Source of the DNA: Armatimonadota bacterium
GTDB taxonomy: Bacteria; Armatimonadota; Chthonomonadetes; Chthonomonadales; Chthonomonadaceae
Length of the DNA stretch: 64,000 nt
NCBI GenBank assembly: GCA_028871815.1
Contig: JAGWMJ010000013.1
Coordinates: 1-64,000, forward strand
Reading direction: 5' to 3'
Below the pieces are notes generated by a model. It was not told where the DNA came from, did not search any database, and saw only the letters and a program-made list of their open reading frames with translations. The position numbers and the translations under genes were made by a program. Positions 1-8,433 of the stretch are shown here, piece after piece; the stretch's first letter is position 1; the number at the start of each line of letters is the position of its first letter.

Positions 1-414
1 CGCCGTGCGGGCACTTCAAGTATCTTCTACGCCTTCGATCCGCAGGGCAACCCGGCCGAAGAGGTCAACTCCAGCGATTCCGTTCTCGCCTCGTTCGACT
101 TCGACGCCTTCGGCAGCCGCTCCATCTCCGGTACGGCAACCGATCCGTACTCCGGCCTCGGTTCGCAATATGGGTACTATAGCGACACAGAAACCGGCCT
201 GCAACTGCTCGGCGACCGGTACTACGATCCGGCAGAGGCCCGGTTTGTAAACCGTGACCCCATCGGCATGGCAGGCGGGGTGAATGTGTATGGGTACGTG
301 GGGAATGATGCGGGGAATGCCTTCGACGGCACCGGCCTCCAGAGTAAGGACAGCCGTGGGAAGGGTAGCGGGCGTAAGGAGGGCAGGCAACCCGGAAGGG
401 GCAACGACCCGTAG
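1..414 (+). CDS. RHS-repeat protein, C-terminal core (5' end outside window)
   Basis: Frame 1 is open from base 1 to TAG at 412-414 (137 residues visible). It carries the RHS-associated core C terminus: a GLQLLGDRYYDPAEARFVNRDPIG stretch (residues about 66-90), then a YGYVGND segment. In RHS families this core ends the conserved shell, and what follows is the variable tip, often a toxin. Here the tip is only about 28 residues, basic and low complexity (KGSGRKEGRQPGRG), so it is probably truncated or degenerate. A decayed copy of the same core lies at 1634-1845, just after the HEAT-repeat gene. This core type (type 1) differs in sequence from the cores at 26.7-33.6 kb. RHS assignment is secure; toxin function is not shown. 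Confidence 0.85.
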   Translation, partial: RRAGTSSIFYAFDPQGNPAEEVNSSDSVLASFDFDAFGSRSISGTATDPYSGLGSQYGYYSDTETGLQLLGDRYYDPAEARFVNRDPIGMAGGVNVYGYVGNDAGNAFDGTGLQSKDSRGKGSGRKEGRQPGRGNDP

Positions 415-801
415 ATGAAACCGAACCCCGATTGCGCAGCATTGAAGGCGTTTATAGAGACATTGCCAGAGGGACGGCGTAAAGAGGCGCTCAAGGCCTT
501 CTACAAGGTCAAGTGCCAGATCCCGGGCGGCCAGGGCCCGGGGAAACGTGCGCGTGTCCGCGTACCGGAGCCGGTGAAGCATCCGCCCATGGACAAGGCC
601 CCGTATGACCCGCCGCTGGTTGACGAGACGCCCGAGGTCATCGGCGGCCCTATATTCATCATAGGGCTTCCCGATCTTTGGCCTGCAGTTTGCGCCGCAA
701 TCGGTAAGCTCATCGGACGCGGAGGTTCGCCGGACGTGCCGCCCATACGATGGACACTACCGGCCGGCGAGTCTCCGTGCGTGCCGGCGCCGGTGCCGTG
801 A
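415..801 (+). CDS. Hypothetical protein downstream of RHS core
   Basis: A 128-residue ORF starts with ATG directly after the RHS stop codon (TAG then ATG, no gap). A purine-rich GGAAGGGG lies about 14 bases upstream, a little far for a Shine-Dalgarno site. The N terminus (about 40 residues) is predicted helical and charged; the rest is rich in Pro, Gly and Asp, with one hydrophobic patch near residues 80-100. No family was recognised. Its position between an RHS core and a HEAT-repeat gene fits either a detached C-terminal effector piece or a small immunity protein. Direct abutment to the RHS stop also allows that a single nonsense mutation split one longer gene; the frame is the same as the RHS frame. 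Confidence 0.5.
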   Translation: MKPNPDCAALKAFIETLPEGRRKEALKAFYKVKCQIPGGQGPGKRARVRVPEPVKHPPMDKAPYDPPLVDETPEVIGGPIFIIGLPDLWPAVCAAIGKLIGRGGSPDVPPIRWTLPAGESPCVPAPVP

Positions 802-829
802 CCGGGTAGCGGGGTCCGAGGTAGTCTCC

Positions 830-1630
830 ATGGCTAAACCCAGTAGGTACTCGATCTGGCCGCGAGAGGTATGGAAGGCCGCGACCCAGGCAGAACGCGT
901 GGCGATGGTGGACGAGTATGCCCTCGGATCGCTGGATGATCCGGAACGGTTCCTGGTGCTCCTGGAGCATCCACATGACTTTGTCCGGGCTCGGTCGGTG
1001 TGCGCGCTGGCACGGCAAGACACGCCCGCGATCCGCGCGTTTATGCGCGCAGCCATGACGGACTCGGTCGACTCTGTCAGAGAGGCCGCCGCAGACGCAA
1101 TCGGATTATATCGCGACCGTCGCGATATAATCCGATTAACCATCGCACTCGCCGGCGACCCGTCATGGTTCGTGCGGTCGTCGGCCGCGGACGCGTTGGG
1201 CACTATCGGGCACAGGTCCGCGTCGGCGGCCTTGAAGGCAGCGCTGCGGTACGACAGCGCGCCGATCGTCCGCCGCAACGCTGCCGCGGCGCTGGTCGCC
1301 GTACGCGCGAAGCACACGCACCGCGCGCTGGTGGAGGCACTCGCTCGCGAACGCAACGCGTTTTCCCGGATCGGCATCAGTATTGGGCTCTACACGTTCG
1401 GTGACCGCGCAGCGCGACGCCGGCTGCATCACGCTATGCGCAGCGGTAACATGTTGATACTGTCAAACATCTTCAACGTTGACCTTGCGGACTACGTCCG
1501 CCAGGAGGATTACGACGGATTTCGCCGGCGTGCGTCGCGCATTATGGAAACGCACGACCTGGAGGTTGTTCGGGAGGAGGCGGCTGCCTTCATCGCGCGG
1601 CTCGACGCCCGCCTGGGCCCAGCTGCCTGA
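830..1630 (+). CDS. HEAT-repeat protein
   Basis: This 266-residue protein consists of alpha-helical repeats. Units of about 31 residues recur between residues 30 and 170, for example FVRARSVCALARQ, VREAAADAIGLYRD, FVRSSAADALGTIG and IVRRNAAAALVAV. This is the standard HEAT/PBS-lyase-like pattern used for protein binding. No signal peptide or membrane segment is visible, so it is probably cytoplasmic. It lies 28 bases after the previous ORF, and a broken RHS core begins right after its stop. Small HEAT or ankyrin proteins in this position often serve as immunity proteins for RHS/CDI effectors, so that role is inferred. The coding region contains a perfect 19-bp inverted repeat at 1099-1137. 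Confidence 0.8.
   Translation: MAKPSRYSIWPREVWKAATQAERVAMVDEYALGSLDDPERFLVLLEHPHDFVRARSVCALARQDTPAIRAFMRAAMTDSVDSVREAAADAIGLYRDRRDIIRLTIALAGDPSWFVRSSAADALGTIGHRSASAALKAALRYDSAPIVRRNAAAALVAVRAKHTHRALVEALARERNAFSRIGISIGLYTFGDRAARRRLHHAMRSGNMLILSNIFNVDLADYVRQEDYDGFRRRASRIMETHDLEVVREEAAAFIARLDARLGPAA
1099..1137. repeat. Perfect 19-bp inverted repeat inside the HEAT-repeat gene
   Basis: The arm AATCGGATTATATCGCGAC (1099-1117) and its exact reverse complement (1119-1137) are separated by one base (C1118). The repeat is read in frame as part of the second to third HEAT unit (GLYRDRRDII). Coding selection alone would not keep such symmetry, so it may be a protein-binding operator, a recombination hot spot or a recent foldback duplication. 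Confidence 0.95.
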
Positions 1631-1633
1631 CGC

Positions 1634-1845
1634 GGCGCCCGCTCCATCTCGGGCACAGCAACCGATCCTTACTCCGGCTTCGGCTCGCAAAATGGGACCT
1701 ATAGCGAAAGCGAAACCGGCCTGCAGCTGCTCGGCTACCGGTACTACGATCCGGCAGAGTGAAGGTTTGTAAGCCGGGACCCCATCGGCATGGCCGGGTT
1801 TATGCTTATGTGGGCAATGACGCGGGGAATGGGGCCGACTCTTAA
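1634..1845 (+). pseudogene. Decayed RHS core fragment (type 1)
   Basis: Starting within a few bases of the HEAT gene stop, the DNA repeats the window's first RHS core. In frame it reads ARSISGTATDPYSG, then TGLQLLGYRYYDPAE, a TGA nonsense codon, RFVSRDPIGMA, then after a small deletion and frame change VYAYVGNDAGNGADS and TAA at 1843-1845. It matches 118-330 closely, so it is a secondary copy. With the intact core upstream it brackets the 415-1630 genes, the arrangement seen when RHS C-terminal cassettes are displaced by a new one. It has no coding potential now. Confidence 0.8.
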
Positions 1846-2064
1846 CGGCTCGTTGCCGCTGTCGAGCACGGGCCACCTATGCCCCGCGTCGGCGTTATGA
1901 GGGTCCGCGTAGGTGTAAAGCGGCACTGCCTGCTGCTGACCCGTGCGCTCAACATTCCGCGACGCATCTGTCGGTAGCGCACGGCCGTCGTTTGCTGCGC
2001 GGAACCGCCCAGTCCTGTCCTGGGCCCTTGGTCAGGTTGTTCCATCCGGCAGCGATTCTACTCC

Positions 2065-2078
2065 GGTCAGGTTTTAGG
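2065..2078 (+). promoter_or_regulatory. 14-bp element upstream of the ilv promoter
   Basis: CGGTCAGGTTTTAG sits 17 bases upstream of the TTGACA box of the ilv operon. The identical 14-mer lies 18 bases upstream of the TTGACA of the tRNA-23S operon (42989-43002). The shared sequence and near-identical spacing suggest an activator site or an UP-like element used at highly expressed promoters. The function is inferred. Confidence 0.5.
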
Positions 2079-2095
2079 TGGGAAAGGCGAGCCCT

Positions 2096-2125
2096 TGACA
2101 TAACCCCGAACCTCGATGCATAATC
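2096..2125 (+). promoter_or_regulatory. Sigma-70-type promoter of the ilv operon
   Basis: TTGACA (2096-2101), an 18-base spacer, then CATAAT (2120-2125). Transcription would begin near 2132, just ahead of the T-box leader. Confidence 0.75.
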
Positions 2126-2131
2126 GTTCCA

Positions 2132-2406
2132 GCAAACCTTATACTACTGCGTAGACGAGGCTAGTAACCGCAAACGCTCTTCCAGAGAGCCGCCGGGTGG
2201 TGCGAGGCGGCAGGCGGATGCGGTGAAGCTCACCTCCGAGCAGAGTGCTGAACGGCGTGGCTTGCGTCCTCAGGCACTCCGGGTGCGCCCGATATCGCGC
2301 GCTCAAGTGGCCGGCAAATGGTTCCCAGGTGAACCGGTGACGGCTACAAGGGTGGTACCACGTGCGGCTCGAAGCCTCTCGTCCCTTGGGGATGGAGAGG
2401 CTTTTT
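2132..2406 (+). promoter_or_regulatory. T-box leader with terminator, candidate Leu specifier
   Basis: T-box leaders sense uncharged tRNA. Stem I hallmarks are present: the AGAGAGCCGCCGGGTGGTGCGAGG region (about 2184-2211) and the GTGAA-n-CTC-A-CCTCCGAG specifier segment. CTC at 2229-2231 is the best codon candidate (Leu). The T-box sequence AGGGTGGTACCACG is at 2349-2362, with bulge TGGT pairing an acceptor ending ACCA. AAGGG (2348-2352) can pair CCCTT (2383-2387) to form the antiterminator. The competing terminator is GCCTCTC (2374-2380) with GAGAGGC (2395-2401), followed by T5. Low charged tRNA-Leu should therefore allow readthrough into ilvB-leuA. The overall class is secure; the exact specifier register is less so. 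Confidence 0.93.
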
Positions 2407-2440
2407 GATTCCGTACTCGGAAAGGCTGGTAGCTCCGCGA

Positions 2441-4246
2441 ATGTTGATGTCTGGTGCGCAGATACTGCTGGCATGCCTCAAGCGCGAAGGCGTCACGCAT
2501 GTGTTTGGCTACCCGGGGGGCGCAGTGCTCCCGATTTATGACGCGATTTTTGATTGCGAAGAGATCGCCCACATTCTCGTGCGCCACGAACAGGGCGCAG
2601 CGCACATGGCCGATGGCTTCGCCCGCGCTTCCGGTAAGGTTGGCGTCTGCCTGGCAACCAGCGGACCTGGCGCCACCAATCTGGTAACCGGCATCGCCAA
2701 TGCCTATATGGATTCTATACCGATTGTGGCGATTACCGGCCAGGTGCGCACGACGGCGATCGGGAAGGACGCGTTTCAGGAAGCCGATATCACCGGCATC
2801 ACCATGCCCATCACCAAACATAACCAGCTGGTGAAGGAGGTGCAACATCTGCCTGTCGCCATGGCGCTGGCCTTTCATATTGCGCGCACCGGGCGACCGG
2901 GACCAACTCTGGTCGATATTCCGATGGACGTCAGCAAGGCCACGATGGAGTTCGATCCCGAAACGGAGTACCCTGGCGATCTGGATATACCGTCGTACCG
3001 GCCAAGTGGACCGGCTGCGCGCGTTCCCGAATTACAGATCCGCAAAGCCGCGCAGCTCATCGCCAATGCCAGGCGCCCGGTTCTTTACGTGGGGGGCGGC
3101 GCAATTATGTCGGGCGCGCATGAAGAAGTGACCGCTCTCGCAGAGCGGACCAACATGCTGACCACCACGACCTTGATGGGGAAGGGCGCGATCGACGAAA
3201 GTCATCCGCTTTCCATCGGCATGCTGGGCATGCATGGAACCGCCTACGCCAACCACGCCGTCAACGGCTCCGACCTTCTGATTGCCGTGGGGGCGCGGTT
3301 TGATGATCGAGTAACGGGCAATGTGCAGAAGTTCGCGACCGGTGCGGCGATCATCCATATCGACATCGATCCGGCCGAGATTGGCAAGGTTGTGCGGCCG
3401 GATGTGCCGATTGTGGGAGATGTGAAGGCCGTGCTGAAGGAGCTGCTTCGCGTTGTGGCGCCGCGCCCTGCCGACGAGTGGAACGACCAGATCATGGCAT
3501 GGAAGCGAGCGTTTCCTCTGTCCGTTCCTCGAGACGGAAAGCTCTATCCGGAAACGATTATTGAGCAGATTAACAGCTCCTTCCCGGACGGATGCATCAT
3601 GTCGACCGACGTTGGGCAGCACCAGATGTGGGCGGCGCAGTACTTCAAGTGCGCCAGGCCACGCAGGTGGATCACGTCCGGGGGTCTCGGCACCATGGGC
3701 TACGGGCTGCCGGCCGCAATTGGCGCGCGATTCGCCAGGCCGGATTGGCCCGTAGTCTGTATCTCGGGTGACGGCTCTTTTCAAATGTGCACGCAGGAAC
3801 TGATGACCGCTGCCGTATATGGGCTTCCGATCATCGTATTCATCATTAACAATCGGTCCCTCGGCATGGTCCGCCAGTGGCAGGAGATGTTCTACCAGGA
3901 GCGCTACAGTGCCGTGGACTTGCAAGCATCGCCGGATTTTGTTACACTGACAGAGGCGTATGGCGGCGTGGGTATCCGCGTGGCAACGCCGGAGGATCTG
4001 CCGGCGGCAATTGCACAGGCGATGGCCGTAACCGACCGTCCCGTGGTGATCGATTGCGCCGTGCCGACGGAAGAGAATGTCTACCCGATGATTCCTTCCG
4101 GCACCAGCGTCGACGAGATGCTGGTCCGCCAGGATCTGGAACAGGTAAAGGCTTCCGTGGATGCAGACAGTGAAACCTGGTCATTCAGTGATCAGGAGCG
4201 TCTGCTTGCGCGCATTGCCGATGCGGCACAGGCGCCACCGGAATGA
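2441..4246 (+). CDS. ilvB: Acetolactate synthase large subunit
   Basis: Catalyses the thiamine-diphosphate step making 2-acetolactate or 2-aceto-2-hydroxybutyrate, the first common step to Val, Leu and Ile, in the cytoplasm. The N-terminal domain has FGYPGGAVLPIYD and the catalytic-Glu segment VRHEQGAAHMADG (about residues 40-60). The ThDP/Mg motif GDGSFQM...NNRSLGMV lies near residues 444-475. At 601 residues it has normal length. The frame is open from TTG 2405, but that codon lies in the T-box terminator. ATG 2441 or ATG 2447 (MSGAQILLACLKREG) matches family N termini, with GGAAAGG at 2419-2425. It is first in the operon, and its partner ilvN follows after one unknown gene. Confidence 0.96.
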   Translation: MLMSGAQILLACLKREGVTHVFGYPGGAVLPIYDAIFDCEEIAHILVRHEQGAAHMADGFARASGKVGVCLATSGPGATNLVTGIANAYMDSIPIVAITGQVRTTAIGKDAFQEADITGITMPITKHNQLVKEVQHLPVAMALAFHIARTGRPGPTLVDIPMDVSKATMEFDPETEYPGDLDIPSYRPSGPAARVPELQIRKAAQLIANARRPVLYVGGGAIMSGAHEEVTALAERTNMLTTTTLMGKGAIDESHPLSIGMLGMHGTAYANHAVNGSDLLIAVGARFDDRVTGNVQKFATGAAIIHIDIDPAEIGKVVRPDVPIVGDVKAVLKELLRVVAPRPADEWNDQIMAWKRAFPLSVPRDGKLYPETIIEQINSSFPDGCIMSTDVGQHQMWAAQYFKCARPRRWITSGGLGTMGYGLPAAIGARFARPDWPVVCISGDGSFQMCTQELMTAAVYGLPIIVFIINNRSLGMVRQWQEMFYQERYSAVDLQASPDFVTLTEAYGGVGIRVATPEDLPAAIAQAMAVTDRPVVIDCAVPTEENVYPMIPSGTSVDEMLVRQDLEQVKASVDADSETWSFSDQERLLARIADAAQAPPE

Positions 4247-4304
4247 ATGCCCGTCGAAGACAACGCGAGCAGCCCGCGGAAGCCGGGCCGCCGGTTAAGG
4301 AGAT

Positions 4305-4784
4305 ATGGCAAACCAGCAGACCGACTTGCACGCGCTTTGGCAATACTACCAGCGCGGATATCGAACCTTGGTGCGCAACGGCATTTACTTCCGTAAACTC
4401 GTTCGCCCTGCGCTCTCGCATGTCTATTTCCAGCGCGCCGTGCCTGTGCTGGCCGATTACGCTCGCGCCAAGGATGGGCAGGAGTCGCTCCCGCCGGAGT
4501 TTGGAGACCGGATGCAGGAGTGCAGCCTTACCGCGCGCGATTTGCTGCACCTGGACTACGCCATTTGCCTTGGCTACGCCGAGTCTCAGGGCCAGGATCC
4601 GAGCGTGCTTGCTGCCCTACCGGTTCTGGAGTGGCCGGGCCCTCCCGGCAGCGGGCTCTTCACCATCGGCAGTGACGTTGCCTCCGACATTTCCGAAGCC
4701 GAGTACCTGGACGAGTACGACTCGGATGATGACAGCGACGATTCCGAGGACCCGCACGAGCCGACGCCACCCTACGACTCGTAG
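4305..4784 (+). CDS. Hypothetical acidic-tailed protein between ilvB and ilvN
   Basis: A 159-residue ORF with a clear AAGGAGAT ribosome site directly before its ATG. The first 100 residues look helical and soluble (LHALWQYYQRGYRTLVRNG); the last 35 are very acidic (YLDEYDSDDDSDDSEDP). No family was recognised. A longer ORF in another frame (4243-4887) overlaps it but lacks a ribosome site and has shadow-like composition. Sitting between the two acetolactate synthase subunits, it must be co-transcribed from the T-box promoter. That suggests a role linked to this enzyme or simply an insertion into the operon. Confidence 0.7.
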   Translation: MANQQTDLHALWQYYQRGYRTLVRNGIYFRKLVRPALSHVYFQRAVPVLADYARAKDGQESLPPEFGDRMQECSLTARDLLHLDYAICLGYAESQGQDPSVLAALPVLEWPGPPGSGLFTIGSDVASDISEAEYLDEYDSDDDSDDSEDPHEPTPPYDS

Positions 4785-4844
4785 CAACCGCCTGGCGACC
4801 CGCACTGTAGCCTACATTTCCACGGGCGAAGGTCGGGAACCACA

Positions 4845-5411
4845 TTGGCTTATTACATCATGCCGTCTTCCATCAGTAACGCAATAATGGCGCAGCTTGA
4901 GCAACATACCATTACGGTACTCGTGGAGAACCATCCGGGTGTGCTGGCGCGCGTCGCCGGCCTCTTCGCGCGGCGTGGTTACAACATCGAGTCGCTCTCC
5001 GTGAGTGTTACCGACCGGGCCGAGATTTCGCGCATGACGCTGCTGGTGGGCGGGGATCTCGGTGTGTTGGAGCAGATTACCAAGCAGCTGAACAAGCTGG
5101 TGGAAGTAATCAAGGTTGTGGATTACACCGAGACGAAGGCGATCAGTCGGGAGCTGGGCCTGATCAAAGTAAATGCCGAGCCGATGTCGCGGGCTGAAAT
5201 CCTTCAGGTGGTCGATATCTTTCGCGCGCGGGTTATCGATATGAGCGAACGGACCTTCATTGTGGAGGTTACCGGCAGCAGCGACAAGCTGGACAAGATG
5301 GTAGACATGTTGGCGCCTTACGGGATCCGTGAGCTCGTTCGAACCGGCATTATCGCAATGGCGCGCGGACCACGCACAGCCGCGCGTGCTGCCCGTGACG
5401 CGAGCGAGTAG
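4845..5411 (+). CDS. ilvN: Acetolactate synthase small (regulatory) subunit
   Basis: Regulatory partner of IlvB, responsible for feedback inhibition by valine in studied members. An ACT domain begins at HTITVLVENHPGVLARVAGL and continues through RRGYNIESLSV, followed by the ALS small-subunit C-terminal domain (EILQVVDIFRARVIDMS). The start is uncertain. TTG 4845 has GAAGG about 12 bases upstream; ATG 4860 and ATG 4887 lack a clear ribosome site, though the last gives the N terminus most like the family. The stop lies 5 bases before the next ORF. Confidence 0.95.
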   Translation: MAYYIMPSSISNAIMAQLEQHTITVLVENHPGVLARVAGLFARRGYNIESLSVSVTDRAEISRMTLLVGGDLGVLEQITKQLNKLVEVIKVVDYTETKAISRELGLIKVNAEPMSRAEILQVVDIFRARVIDMSERTFIVEVTGSSDKLDKMVDMLAPYGIRELVRTGIIAMARGPRTAARAARDASE

Positions 5412-5416
5412 GCGCC

Positions 5417-5737
5417 GTGCATGAAATCGTTCGAACCGCCACGGTTCAACACACGTTCGTTATTCTGGCCATAGTCGGCCCCATTGCAGGCGTCTGCTTT
5501 GGCGCCGCGGCCGGAATCCGCGCCCGACGTGTACGCCGCACTGCACTGACCGGCCTTGCTATCGGCTGCCTGGGCACGGCGAACTACCTTCTCTGGATTC
5601 TCTACAACGGCGTCGTGAACCATTTCGGGCTCGATACGGTGGCGGCCGCCGCCGTGAGCCTGGCAATGTTTGCGTTGGTGGGAGGCGTCGCCGGAGCGGT
5701 GGCCGGCAAGCGCCTGCGCTCAAAAGCGCCGCACTGA
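5417..5737 (+). CDS. Small integral membrane protein, unknown
   Basis: A 106-residue protein with GTG start just after the ilvN stop. It has about three hydrophobic segments: residues 13-33, 43-63 and 73-95, the last rich in Ala, Val and Gly. Basic Arg/Lys clusters lie at the cytoplasmic ends ([17 protein letters not shown]). No family was recognised. It is embedded in the ilv operon between ilvN and ilvC and may be a transporter-like or membrane accessory protein. Its stop overlaps the purine-rich region before ilvC. Confidence 0.7.
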   Translation: MHEIVRTATVQHTFVILAIVGPIAGVCFGAAAGIRARRVRRTALTGLAIGCLGTANYLLWILYNGVVNHFGLDTVAAAAVSLAMFALVGGVAGAVAGKRLRSKAPH

Positions 5738-5756
5738 AGGAGCAATGGAGATCGAT

Positions 5757-6824
<1,068 letters not shown>

Positions 6825-6851
6825 GTTCGGCCTGGCGAGAGGTTGCAGCCC

Positions 6852-8396
6852 ATGGATCGGGTCTATGTTTTTGATACCACGCTGAGAGACGGCGAGCAGT
6901 CGCCGGGCGCCTCGCTGAACGGCGAGCAGAAACTGGAGATCGCACGGCAGCTGGAAGCGCTGGGTGTTGATGTTATCGAGGCCGGCTTTCCCGTATCCTC
7001 GCCGGGCGACTTCGCCGCCGTGAAAAGCATATCTGCGGCCATCAAGTCGTGCACCATCTGCGGTCTGACCCGGGCCGTGGAGAAAGACATCGAAGTGGCA
7101 GCCGATGCGCTGAAGGGCGCAAAGCGAGCGAGGATCCACACGGGCCTCGGCGTTTCAGACAATCACCTGCAGCATAAGCTGCGGCTCTCCCGCGAGCAGG
7201 CGATGGAGCGCGGCGTGGCAGCCGTTCGCCAGGCGCGGACCCATGTCGAGGACGTGGAGTACTTCTTGGAGGATGCCGGCCGCGCCGATGCCGACTACCT
7301 CTGCCGGGTTGTGGAAGCCGTCATCGCCGCCGGCGCTACGGTGGTCAACATACCGGATACTACCGGATACACGACGCCGGATGAGTACGGCGCGCTGATT
7401 GCCGGCGTGATGAATCGGGTGCCGAATATCGGATCTGCCGTCGTAAGCGTGCACTGCCACAACGACCTGGGCCTGGCCGTAGCCAACTCGCTGGCGGGTA
7501 TCCGCGCCGGTGCGAGACAGGTGGAGTGCACAATCAACGGCATCGGTGAGCGCGCGGGTAACACGGCGCTCGAAGAAGTGGTTATGGCACTCAAGGTTCG
7601 CGCCGATGCATTACCCGGAGCGACCGAAATCAAGACCCGCGAGCTGTACAAAACCTCCCGGTTGGTGAGCGCGGCTACCGGCATTCTGGTTCAGCCCAAC
7701 AAGGCCATCGTGGGCGCCAATGCGTTCGCGCACTCCAGCGGCATCCATCAGGATGGCGTACTCAAGAACCGCTCAACCTACGAAATCATCGACCCTCAGG
7801 ATGTTGGAATACCGGCCAACCATATCGTCCTGTCGGCACGCTCAGGGCGCCATGCGCTCAGCCATCGGTTGGAGCAGCTCGGCTACAACATCACCGACGT
7901 ACCGCTGACCAAGGTGTACCATCGCTTCCTGGAAGTGGCCGATCGGAAGAAAGAGGTCCACGACGAGGACCTTGAAGCGATTGTCGCTGACGTGACGAGT
8001 TCGGTGCGCCAAACCTGGAAGCTGGTGAGCATCCAGGTTACGGCGGGCGACACCGCAATACCCACGGCAACTGTCGCCCTTGCGCACTCATCGGGCCGGC
8101 ACGTGGTGGAGAGCTGCCATGGCGCCGGCGCAGTCGACAGCATCTATCGCGCCATCAACCGGATTGTGGACGCCGATAACGAGCTTATCGAGTTCAGTAT
8201 CCAGGCGATTACCGGCGGCACCGATGCGCTCGCGGATGTTACGATCCGTGTACGTCGGGCCGATCGCATCTTCACAGGGCGGGCATCCCATAACGACACG
8301 CTTGTAGCCACTGCCAGGGCCTATGTGAACGCCCTTAACAGGATGCTGGATCCCTCCGCGGCCGGAGCGCAGCCGAAATCGGTCCATGCGGTCTGA
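6852..8396 (+). CDS. leuA: 2-isopropylmalate synthase
   Basis: Condenses acetyl-CoA with 2-oxoisovalerate, the committed step to leucine. The HMGL-like TIM barrel begins with [15 protein letters not shown] (residues 6-20). The metal ligands HCHNDLGLA are near residue 200, and the glycine-rich [15 protein letters not shown] follows. The C-terminal LeuA regulatory domain (about 390-500) contains [13 protein letters not shown] and [15 protein letters not shown], the usual site of leucine feedback. Length 514 is normal. ATG 6852 with GAGAGG about 10 bases upstream is preferred over TTG 6843. It is the last gene of the T-box controlled operon, consistent with a Leu specifier. Confidence 0.97.
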   Translation: MDRVYVFDTTLRDGEQSPGASLNGEQKLEIARQLEALGVDVIEAGFPVSSPGDFAAVKSISAAIKSCTICGLTRAVEKDIEVAADALKGAKRARIHTGLGVSDNHLQHKLRLSREQAMERGVAAVRQARTHVEDVEYFLEDAGRADADYLCRVVEAVIAAGATVVNIPDTTGYTTPDEYGALIAGVMNRVPNIGSAVVSVHCHNDLGLAVANSLAGIRAGARQVECTINGIGERAGNTALEEVVMALKVRADALPGATEIKTRELYKTSRLVSAATGILVQPNKAIVGANAFAHSSGIHQDGVLKNRSTYEIIDPQDVGIPANHIVLSARSGRHALSHRLEQLGYNITDVPLTKVYHRFLEVADRKKEVHDEDLEAIVADVTSSVRQTWKLVSIQVTAGDTAIPTATVALAHSSGRHVVESCHGAGAVDSIYRAINRIVDADNELIEFSIQAITGGTDALADVTIRVRRADRIFTGRASHNDTLVATARAYVNALNRMLDPSAAGAQPKSVHAV

Positions 8397-8433
8397 TCCT
8401 GCGGTTGCGAGATGAGAGTGATGCGCGGCTCGG

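Noticed and set aside
2405-2440. TTG 2405 as the ilvB start
   Set aside because: It lies in the T-box terminator stem-tail; ATG 2441 or 2447 matches family N termini.
4243-4887. 214-residue ORF between ilvB and ilvN
   Set aside because: The overlapping ORF at 4305-4784 has an AAGGAGAT ribosome site and more protein-like composition.
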